A stretch of 16,829 nt of DNA from Brevibacterium picturae (GTDB lineage: Bacteria > Actinomycetota > Actinomycetes > Actinomycetales > Brevibacteriaceae). The position numbers were made by a program, and so were the translations under genes. Position 1 is the stretch's first letter; each line of letters begins with the position of its first letter. The notes under the pieces are model-generated. The model did not search any database. It was not told where the DNA came from and saw only the letters and a program-made list of their open reading frames with translations. The DNA lies in assembly GCF_030453725.1 (NCBI RefSeq), contig NZ_JAKDJU010000063.1:1-16829 (forward strand), given 5' to 3'. Positions 6,384-12,133 of the stretch are shown here, piece by piece.

Positions 6384-7058
6384 CTACTGCCCGTGCAGCC
6401 AACCTGGAGAGACCAGTCCGGACTCATAGGCGAGCACGACGAGGTGGACTCTGTCGCGAGCGGCGACCTTGCTCATGATGCGAGAGACATGGGTCTTGGC
6501 CGTCAGCGGTGAGAGCACCAGCTGCGCCGCAATCTCGTCGTTCGACAGCCCCTGGCCGACGAGGGCGAGCACCTCACGCTCACGTTGCGTCAGCACATCG
6601 AGGTGCGTCGCCGGCTCGGCCCGCAGCCCCAGGGACATCCTCGACAACAGGTACTTGGTCACCTCGGGCGACAGCAGCGCCTCCCCCTCGGCGACGACGC
6701 GCACCGCTCGGATCAGGTCGACCGGTTCGGTGTCCTTGAGGAGGAATCCGCTGGCCCCTGCCCTGACCGCGCGCACGACGTATTCGTCGAGACCGAAGGT
6801 CGTCACCAGCACGACGCGCACGTTGTCGAGGCCGGGATCGGCGGCGATCTGCTCGGTGGCCCACAGCCCGTCGCCGTCGGGCATCCTGATGTCCATGAGG
6901 ACGACGTCGACCGGCGTCGCCGCCAGCTTCTCCAGCAGCTCTTCCCCACCCGATGCCTGCACCCTCACGCCGATGCCTGGTTCCGCGTCGAGCAGTGAGG
7001 CGAAGCCGGCGCGGACCAGCTGGTGGTCATCGGCGATTGCCACCGAGATATCGGTCAT
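6384..7058 (-). CDS. NarL/LuxR-family response regulator
   Basis: This 224-residue protein is a complete two-component response regulator. The receiver domain (about 4-120) has the acidic pair Asp10-Asp11, phospho-acceptor Asp56 in VLMDIRMPDGDG, a switch Thr at 86/87 and Lys108 in GFLLKDT. A LuxR-type helix-turn-helix follows (about 153-215; LTQREREVLALVGQGLSNDE, then AKTHVSRIMSK), so it is a DNA-binding transcription factor activated by phosphorylation. Its ATG overlaps the stop of the histidine kinase gene by 4 bp (ATGA), which indicates coupled translation and a cognate pair. The regulated genes are not evident; the SHOCT gene just downstream is a candidate. Confidence 0.94.
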   Translation of the reverse strand: MTDISVAIADDHQLVRAGFASLLDAEPGIGVRVQASGGEELLEKLAATPVDVVLMDIRMPDGDGLWATEQIAADPGLDNVRVVLVTTFGLDEYVVRAVRAGASGFLLKDTEPVDLIRAVRVVAEGEALLSPEVTKYLLSRMSLGLRAEPATHLDVLTQREREVLALVGQGLSNDEIAAQLVLSPLTAKTHVSRIMSKVAARDRVHLVVLAYESGLVSPGWLHGQ

Positions 7059-8518
7059 GTCTGCGCCCCCGTGCTTGGTCGTCCATCGTCGCCTGCCCAG
7101 GGCAGCCTGACGCTGATATGAGTGCCTTCTGCGCTCGCCGAGGTGATCGTGAAGGTTCCGTGCAGAAGCTTCGCTCTCTCTCGCATCCCGATGATGCCTG
7201 TTCCCGAGCCGTCGTCTCGCCCGAACACCGCATCGTCGGTGCCACGCCCGTCGTCGCTGATATCGATGCGAACGAATCCGTTCTCGCGGAAGATTTCGAC
7301 CATCGCCGAGGTGGCGTGGGCGTGGCGGACCACGTTCGTCAGGGCTTCCTGCACGATCCGGTAGGCGGCCGCATCGGCGGCACTGCCGGGAGTCGTTCGG
7401 GTACCGTCGGCTCGGAGTTCGCGCCGATCATCGAGGTCGATGGCAGGTCGAGAAGGCATCGCGGCGATGAGAGCCGGCAGGTCATCGAGGCCCGGCACGG
7501 GAGCCAGCGGTTCGGCGCTGCCTTCGCTGGCTGTGCCTCCGCCGGCACTGGCTGCGCGGGCACCGGAACCGCTGCCGTCGACGGCGTCGGAGCGCATCGT
7601 GTGGAGTACGGAGCGGACCTCGTTGAGCCCGGTTCGGCTGAGCTCCTTGATGGCGGCGAGCGCATGTCTGGCCTGTTCGGGGTCTCTGTCGATGAGGTGT
7701 TCGCCCATGCCGGCCTGCACATTGATCTGGGACAGGGAATGACCCAGCACGTCGTGGAGGTCGCGGGCGATACGCAGCCGCTCGGCCGCGATCACCTCCT
7801 GATGTCGGGCCTGCGCCTCCTCGTCCGCGATCCTCCTGCCCTCACGTCTGCGCCGGGCGAAGGCACCGATGCTCAGTGCGACGATGAGACCGATGGTCGC
7901 CGATGCCACACGCCCCACCGACCATTCGACTCCGAGGAAGGGACCGAGCAGCAGGGCCCCCAACCAGACACCCGCCGCCGAGGCGATGGCCCAGATCTGG
8001 CGACCGCGGACCATGGCCACGACGAGAGCGAAGAGGAAGGCCGCGTAGAACGGTGTCATCTCGGGGCCTGTGAGCCCCTGCGCCCACATGCCGCCCGGAC
8101 CATCACCCGACCAGGGACGATTGCTGACATCGTGGTCCCATGCGCCGGAGATGCTGGATCTCGCCAGTGCGGCCCAGACGACGATGTCGACCAGCGTCAG
8201 TCCGGCGATGATCGCGACCCTCGGGCCCGGCCAACGTGCGCACAGCAGGAAGATCGTTGGGGACAGCAGTGCCGCTGCAATGCGCACACCATCGACCAGG
8301 GCAGCGGCACCATCGTGCGTGGCCATGAACACGGCGAAGGGCAGCTGCAGCAGCAGTGCCAGGACGCTCAGGGCAACCAGGCGCGGTCGAGGCGGGACGC
8401 GACGATCAGAATCGGGGTCGCTCGCCTCGGCGGGGGCACGCCTGGATCGGCTCATCCTCTGATCGTAGTCACCGGCCGAGGATTCGGCGTCGTACCACGG
8501 CAGTATTCGGCCGGACAT
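7055..8518 (-). CDS. NarL-type membrane sensor histidine kinase (HisKA_3)
   Basis: This 487-residue protein is the partner kinase of the downstream response regulator. The N-terminal half has about five or six predicted membrane spans (about 46-215) and no sizeable extracellular domain, so it may sense a membrane signal. The dimerisation/phospho-acceptor region has the HisKA_3 signature ERLRIARDLHDVLGHSLS with His255. The ATPase domain shows the N box (IVQEALTNVVRHAH), DDGRG and GTGIIGMRERA. No good Shine-Dalgarno sequence marks either possible start (8518 or the ATG at 8455, which would remove 21 residues). The gene begins only 30 bp after the inactive clpP stop on the same strand, so it may belong to the clpP transcript. 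The ligand is unknown. Confidence 0.9.
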   Translation of the reverse strand: MSGRILPWYDAESSAGDYDQRMSRSRRAPAEASDPDSDRRVPPRPRLVALSVLALLLQLPFAVFMATHDGAAALVDGVRIAAALLSPTIFLLCARWPGPRVAIIAGLTLVDIVVWAALARSSISGAWDHDVSNRPWSGDGPGGMWAQGLTGPEMTPFYAAFLFALVVAMVRGRQIWAIASAAGVWLGALLLGPFLGVEWSVGRVASATIGLIVALSIGAFARRRREGRRIADEEAQARHQEVIAAERLRIARDLHDVLGHSLSQINVQAGMGEHLIDRDPEQARHALAAIKELSRTGLNEVRSVLHTMRSDAVDGSGSGARAASAGGGTASEGSAEPLAPVPGLDDLPALIAAMPSRPAIDLDDRRELRADGTRTTPGSAADAAAYRIVQEALTNVVRHAHATSAMVEIFRENGFVRIDISDDGRGTDDAVFGRDDGSGTGIIGMRERAKLLHGTFTITSASAEGTHISVRLPWAGDDGRPSTGAQT

Positions 8519-8547
8519 CCCCCGGAGTACGTCGACCTCAGCGCAGC

Positions 8548-9129
8548 TCAGAGGATCTGGTCGACGAGGCCGAAGTCTCGGGCCGACAGTGCATCCAGGA
8601 CGAGGTCTCGGTCGAGGTCCGCATGGATCTGCTCCATGCTGCGCCCGGTCCCCTGCGCCAGCATCGCCTCGACCTCGCGGCGCTGCCGGGCGATCTCGTC
8701 GGCGGCGACGATGAGGTCGGGGATGGCCCCGCGTGCACCCTCGGCATGGGGTTGGCGCAGCACCGCTCGGGCGTGTTCGAGCATCGAGCGCTGACCGGAT
8801 TCCCCGGCTGCCAGGAGCACCGCGGCATCAGCGGCTGCCTGCCCCACACAGATGGTCGCCACCGGTGCGCCGATGTGGTGCATCGCGTCGTAGATGGCGG
8901 TCATGGCCGTCAGCGATCCGCCCGGTGAGTTGATGTACATCTGGATCGGGAGTTCGCGGCTGCTCGCCTCAAGGTGGAGCAGCTGCGCGATGACTGTGTT
9001 GGCCACCCCGTCGTCGATCGGCACACCCAGGTAGATGATGCGGTTGCCCAACAGGTGGGAATACACGTCGACGATCTTCTCCCCACCACCCGAGCGGTCG
9101 ACGACATTCGGAATCGTGTACTGGCTCAT
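8548..9129 (-). CDS. ClpP-family protein lacking catalytic Ser and His (ClpR-like)
   Basis: This 193-residue protein has the full ClpP fold: RIIYLGVPIDD, MYINSPGGSLTAMTAIYD, and the C-terminal LSARDFGLVD. However, the nucleophile position in GQAAS is Ala (GQAAAD, Ala100), and the His in the family segment IHQP is Arg (VLRQP, Arg125). The 25-residue spacing of these positions equals that between Ser and His in active ClpP, and the catalytic Asp (Asp175) remains. It should therefore be unable to cleave peptides, like cyanobacterial and plastid ClpR. It probably joins the active ClpP in a mixed 14-mer. The ATG overlaps the stop of the active clpP (ATGA), so the two are made together. The rest of the sequence is well kept, so this is not simple decay. 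It most resembles actinobacterial ClpP2 (RIIYLGV, GQAA-AAVLLAAG). Confidence 0.9.
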   Translation of the reverse strand: MSQYTIPNVVDRSGGGEKIVDVYSHLLGNRIIYLGVPIDDGVANTVIAQLLHLEASSRELPIQMYINSPGGSLTAMTAIYDAMHHIGAPVATICVGQAAADAAVLLAAGESGQRSMLEHARAVLRQPHAEGARGAIPDLIVAADEIARQRREVEAMLAQGTGRSMEQIHADLDRDLVLDALSARDFGLVDQIL

Positions 9130-9782
9130 GGCGCACCGATCCCGCCGCGCAGGTCGGCTGGGGAGTCGACGACGCGGTCGATGAGCCCGTAGTCGAGGGC
9201 CTGCTTCGCGGTGAACCACCGATCGCGCAGGGAATCGTCGAAGATGCGCTCATAGGTCTTGCCCGTCGCCTCGGCGATGCGGTGCAGGACCGAGTCGCGG
9301 ACGTTGCGCAGATCCCCGGACTGCAGCTCGATGTCGGCGGCGGCTCCCCCGATCCCCGATGACCCCTGGTGGAGGAGGATCCGGGCGTGGGGCAGGGCGA
9401 GCCGTCTGCCGGGCGTGCCCATCATGAGCACGAACTGCCCCGCCGAGGCTGCCCACCCGAACGCCACCGTGACCACATCGTTGGGCAGAGTCTCGATCGT
9501 GTCGGCGATCGCGTGCATCATCGGCACCGATCCGCCCGGTGAGTTGATCCAGAGGTGGATGTCGCTGTGGGGATCCTCGGCGGAGAGGAGGACGAGACGG
9601 GAGATGATCTCCATACCGTTGTCGTCGCGCAGCTCCCCGTTGAAGACGACCGAACGGTAGGCGTAGAGCATTCTCTGGGACTCGGGGATGGGGGTCGTCG
9701 GTGCGTCCTCATTCTCGCCCCACCTCGGCGGTGGCTGGGTTGGTCTGTTGTGGGCACCGTGGAGTGCGAATCGTGTGTTCAT
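9126..9782 (-). CDS. clpP: ATP-dependent Clp protease proteolytic subunit, catalytically complete
   Basis: This 218-residue serine protease subunit forms barrel chambers that degrade proteins fed in by AAA+ unfoldases. The triad is intact: Ser113 in WAASAG, His138 in RILLHQ and Asp187 in SLRDRW, at the exact family spacings (25 and 74 residues). The oligomerisation and substrate strand WINSPGGSV is present. About 38 N-terminal residues, rich in Pro and charged residues, precede the first recognisable ClpP segment (MLYAYRSVVFNGEL) and may be a propeptide. GGAGG lies only 1 nt before this ATG; a later ATG (9671) has no better signal. No tig or clpX is adjacent, so this looks like an accessory clpP locus rather than the usual clpP1P2. 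Two ClgR-like boxes lie upstream. Confidence 0.92.
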   Translation of the reverse strand: MNTRFALHGAHNRPTQPPPRWGENEDAPTTPIPESQRMLYAYRSVVFNGELRDDNGMEIISRLVLLSAEDPHSDIHLWINSPGGSVPMMHAIADTIETLPNDVVTVAFGWAASAGQFVLMMGTPGRRLALPHARILLHQGSSGIGGAAADIELQSGDLRNVRDSVLHRIAEATGKTYERIFDDSLRDRWFTAKQALDYGLIDRVVDSPADLRGGIGAP

Positions 9783-9824
9783 GCCTCCACTGTGTCGCTC
9801 ACTTCGCCGTCCGGGAAGGTGTCT

Positions 9825-9837
9825 CTGCTCTGAGCGG
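9825..9837 (-). promoter_or_regulatory. ClgR-like operator, proximal to clpP
   Basis: On the minus strand CCGCTCAGAGCAG differs from the palindrome before the XRE gene by one base. Its centre is 49 nt before the clpP ATG, against 48 nt for the regulator gene. It fits CGCYNANRGCG at 10 of 11 positions. Confidence 0.6.
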
Positions 9838-9844
9838 GAGGGTG

Positions 9845-9857
9845 CCGCTGTGAGCGG
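9845..9857 (-). promoter_or_regulatory. ClgR-like operator, distal to clpP
   Basis: CCGCTCACAGCGG on the minus strand is palindromic in its 5-bp arms and fits the ClgR core CGCYNANRGCG at all 11 positions. It is centred exactly 20 bp from the proximal site, about two helical turns, so both can be bound on one DNA face. It also lies about 90 bp before the divergent DUF6412-like gene and may affect both directions. Confidence 0.6.
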
Positions 9858-9946
9858 ACGACGAAGCTGTACACCCGGTGCCGTGGTCCCGCCGTGATAA
9901 AGTCGGGCAAGGACTTGAGACTATTTCAATGGAAGGCCGAGACGGA

Positions 9947-10252
9947 ATGCTGCTGAACCTGTGGATGACAGTTCAGTTCATCGTGGTGCTGCTCAGCCCC
10001 GATGCCGATACGGTCATTCCCCAGTCGTCCATGCATCTGATCGTCCTCGTGCTGCTGGGTGCGGCGCTGCTGTCGCCGGTGGCGCCCTGGGCGGCAAAGG
10101 CTCTCGTCAGGGTCCTGTCCCTGGCTCCCCACGGCCCCTGGGTGCGGAACGAGCGAACCGAGGTTCGCGAGTTCCGCATGCCCGAGGAACCTGGCACTCC
10201 GGGTACCGCTCAAGCCAGAGCCCCCTCTTTCGTCGTTCGCTCCTTCGCCTGA
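9947..10252 (+). CDS. Small DUF6412-like membrane protein upstream of yidC; possible arrest peptide
   Basis: From this ATG the product has 101 residues, with one or two hydrophobic segments (about 3-17 and 28-52), a basic-aromatic region, then a Pro/Gly/Ala-rich tail with R-A-P-S (Arg91-Ser94), seven residues before the stop. The tail resembles the DUF6412 family, which I recall as a companion of actinobacterial yidC genes; this match is from memory. R-A-P-P-like motifs near C-termini are known in ribosome-arrest peptides that control sec and yidC genes. GGAAGG 10 nt before this ATG supports the start; ATG 9929 would add 6 residues. The gene precedes yidC by 185 bp on the same strand, and its promoter region is shared with the divergent clpP. 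Enzymatic function is unlikely. Confidence 0.7.
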   Translation: MLLNLWMTVQFIVVLLSPDADTVIPQSSMHLIVLVLLGAALLSPVAPWAAKALVRVLSLAPHGPWVRNERTEVREFRMPEEPGTPGTAQARAPSFVVRSFA

Positions 10253-10437
10253 ACGACGACATCTCCGTGCTCTGAGGCACGGTCGCTGACGCCATTCCTG
10301 TCTGCTCCTTGTCAGAGCCTGCCATGGTGTCGCCCTGCGTCGTCGAGTCGCTGAACGCCCATGACGACATCATCACTGCTGCCCATCGCTGCACGGCCGA
10401 GTTGCCTGCATCGGCAGCGCCCAGGAGGGCCCTCACC
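10253..10437 (+). promoter_or_regulatory. Structured gap between the DUF6412-like gene and yidC
   Basis: This 185-bp gap is long for two genes that seem to form one unit. It contains a perfect 6-bp hairpin, CCGTGC-TCTGAG-GCACGG (10265-10282), without a T-tract. It also has a CTCCT (10305-10309) complementary to the AGGAG of the yidC Shine-Dalgarno sequence (AGGAGG, 10423-10428). A second CTCCT (10240-10244) lies in the last codons of the upstream gene. The yidC ribosome site is part of the palindrome GAGGGCCCTC (10425-10434). These could form alternative structures that hide or expose the site. Confidence 0.4.
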
Positions 10438-11265
10438 ATGAACATCTACGAATTTCCACCCATCGAACTGCTCGTCAACGCCGCCTATCGGGTCGTCACC
10501 TGGCTGACTACCCTGCTCGAGCCAATGGCCGGCAGTGCAAGTGCCGCACTGGCCATCGTGGTGCTCACGATCATTGTCCGCGCCGTCCTCATCCCCGTCG
10601 GCCTGTCCCAGGTCAGAGCCGGAATCACCCGCAAACGACTGGCTCCGAAGATCTCCGAGCTGCAGACCCGACACAAGAAGAATCCCGAACTCATGCAGCA
10701 GAAGATCATGGAGCTCTACAAAGAGGAGAAGGCCTCCCCGATGGCCGGCTGCCTGCCCGTCCTGGCCCAGATGCCGGTGCTCATGGCCGTCTACGGAATC
10801 TTCATCCAATCCACCATCGGCGGACATGCCAACGACCTTCTCAATCATTCCCTGCTGGGCATCCCCCTCAACGCCGGCTTCGTCGGTCTCCTGACCGGCG
10901 GGGACCTGACGGTGGTCTCGGCCGCCGTCTTCGCGGCCATCGTCGTCGTCATCACCGTCGTCGCCGCCCTGTCGCGGCATCTGCTCACACCCGAGATGCC
11001 GCAGACGCCTCCCGCCCAGACACCTGGCAGCCAGAACTCCGGTAGCGACAGGCCCGCTATGCCGGACCTGACAGGTGTGACCAAGGTCTTAAGCTTCATG
11101 CCGTTCATGACCGCCGTCATCGCACTGTTCGTGCCATCGGCGGCCACGCTCTACCTGATGACCACGACGGCCTGGACCTTGGCAGAACGCCTCGTGCTCA
11201 ACCGTGCTCTCAAGGTCAATGTGAAGGATGACGAGCAGCGGGAGCGACAGGGTTCTGCTGCCTGA
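10438..11265 (+). CDS. yidC: YidC/Oxa1-family membrane protein insertase, short paralog
   Basis: This 275-residue integral membrane protein inserts and folds other membrane proteins. The family core is clear: the membrane span with the groove arginine (Arg48 in TIIVRAVLIP), the cytosolic helical hairpin (RKRLAPKISELQTRHKKNPE), then SPMAGCLPVLAQMPVLMAVYG, a middle span, and a final pair (SFMPFMTAVIALFVPSAATL). It has no large extracytoplasmic domain and no lipoprotein signal. A Pro/Gln/Ser-rich loop (about residues 183-207) follows the third span. AGGAGG 9 nt before the ATG fixes the start; an open frame continues upstream to 10309 but does not look like YidC. The usual housekeeping neighbours (rpmH, rnpA, jag) are absent, so this is probably a second copy. 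Its expression may depend on the upstream small gene. Confidence 0.92.
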   Translation: MNIYEFPPIELLVNAAYRVVTWLTTLLEPMAGSASAALAIVVLTIIVRAVLIPVGLSQVRAGITRKRLAPKISELQTRHKKNPELMQQKIMELYKEEKASPMAGCLPVLAQMPVLMAVYGIFIQSTIGGHANDLLNHSLLGIPLNAGFVGLLTGGDLTVVSAAVFAAIVVVITVVAALSRHLLTPEMPQTPPAQTPGSQNSGSDRPAMPDLTGVTKVLSFMPFMTAVIALFVPSAATLYLMTTTAWTLAERLVLNRALKVNVKDDEQRERQGSAA

Positions 11266-11346
11266 AGGCTGTGGGCCGGGAGCGCGGCCAGGGGGTTGAG
11301 GAATGCGGCCGGTGGTGTGATGAGTGCGGCGTTGAGCATCATGGCC

Positions 11347-11352
11347 TAACAT
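11347..11352 (+). promoter_or_regulatory. Possible -10 element, leaderless start of the glycosylase gene
   Basis: TAACAT lies 7 nt before the ATG at 11360, and no Shine-Dalgarno sequence is present between or before. Transcription would start at or next to the ATG, giving a leaderless mRNA, which is common in actinobacteria. No clear -35 element is seen. Confidence 0.4.
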
Positions 11353-11359
11353 CGCAGTC

Positions 11360-12007
11360 ATGAACGAACGAAGCCCCAGCGCCGAGCAACGCGAACTCGC
11401 ACGTCGCCTGGTCAACGAGCACGGTCGCACCTTCGCGGCCGAGGCTTCGATCACGCTGCGGGACAAACCCGCACCTCTGTGGCAGCTCCTCGTCCTCAGC
11501 CTGCTGCTGTCGACGCGGATCAGCTCCGATATTGCCCTCGGCACCGCCCAGGAACTCTTCTCCACGGGATGGAGGACACCGCAGCGTCTGCGCCAGAGCA
11601 CGTGGCAGCAGCGGGTCGATGCTCTGGGACGCGGTGGTTACCGCCGCTATGACGAGAGCACGGCGACCCGTCTGGACGAGGCAGCCGCACTGCTCATCAC
11701 ACGGTGGAAGGGCGACATGCGCAAACTGCGCGACGAAGCCGATGGCGACCCGGCTCGAATCTCGGCGCTTGTGCAGGAGTTCACGGGGATCGGTCCCACC
11801 GGAGCCGGTATCTTCCTGCGTGAGGTGCAGCAGGTGTGGTCCGAGGTCCGCCCGTTCACCGACAAGCTCGTCCTCAAGGGCGCTCGAGCCGCAGGCCTGC
11901 CCGAGGGCGCGAAGGAGCTGGGCGAACTCGTCGCAGGCAACGATGTCGCGAACCTGGCCGCGGCACTCGTGAGAGTGGCTCGAGACCCCGGCATTCTCAC
12001 CGACTGA
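11360..12007 (+). CDS. HhH-GPD superfamily DNA glycosylase-like protein (EndoIII-type fold)
   Basis: This 215-residue protein resembles the base-excision glycosylases of the endonuclease III fold. An all-helical N-terminal part includes WQLLVLSLLLSTRISSDIA, matching the conserved lead helix where EndoIII has LLSAQ(T)D. The helix-hairpin-helix is FTGIGPTGAG (141-150), and the likely catalytic Asp is Asp168 in RPFTDK. There is no Lys at the EndoIII lyase position and no C-terminal Cys cluster for an iron-sulfur centre. If active, it would be a monofunctional glycosylase; the substrate base cannot be told. A loss-of-function role is possible. It appears monocistronic and leaderless, and ends before a strong terminator shared with the convergent clpC-like gene. 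Confidence 0.8.
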   Translation: MNERSPSAEQRELARRLVNEHGRTFAAEASITLRDKPAPLWQLLVLSLLLSTRISSDIALGTAQELFSTGWRTPQRLRQSTWQQRVDALGRGGYRRYDESTATRLDEAAALLITRWKGDMRKLRDEADGDPARISALVQEFTGIGPTGAGIFLREVQQVWSEVRPFTDKLVLKGARAAGLPEGAKELGELVAGNDVANLAAALVRVARDPGILTD

Positions 12008-12071
12008 CTCCGGCTGTTCGCGACGTGACACGGGCTGTTCGAGGCTTGACTCGTCAGGTGCTCGCACGACA

Positions 12072-12117
12072 GAAAGGGCCCGGGTCAGAGGATACTTCCT
12101 CTGCCCCGGGCCCTTTC
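12072..12117. terminator. Bidirectional terminator between convergent genes
   Basis: Two 20-bp arms (12072-12091 and 12098-12117) pair with a single mismatch around the 6-nt loop ATACTT. The outer ends give AAAGGGCCC...GGGCCCTTT, so each strand has a short T run after a GC-rich stem. It lies between the glycosylase stop (12007) and the clpC-like stop (12134) and should end both transcripts. Confidence 0.85.
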
Positions 12118-12133
12118 CGTGCAGGTGGTCGCC

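Noticed and set aside
6953..8794. 613-codon plus-strand open frame opposite the kinase and the inactive clpP
   Set aside because: It crosses two or more well-supported genes on the other strand and has no domain pattern.
9130..9219. 30-residue N-terminal extension of the inactive ClpP
   Set aside because: The extension is Arg/Pro-rich and overlaps the active clpP coding region. The ATG at 9129 fits the ClpP N-terminus and gives the usual ATGA overlap.
10309..10437. 43-residue N-terminal extension of YidC
   Set aside because: The extension does not look like a YidC start, while AGGAGG stands 9 nt before the ATG at 10438.
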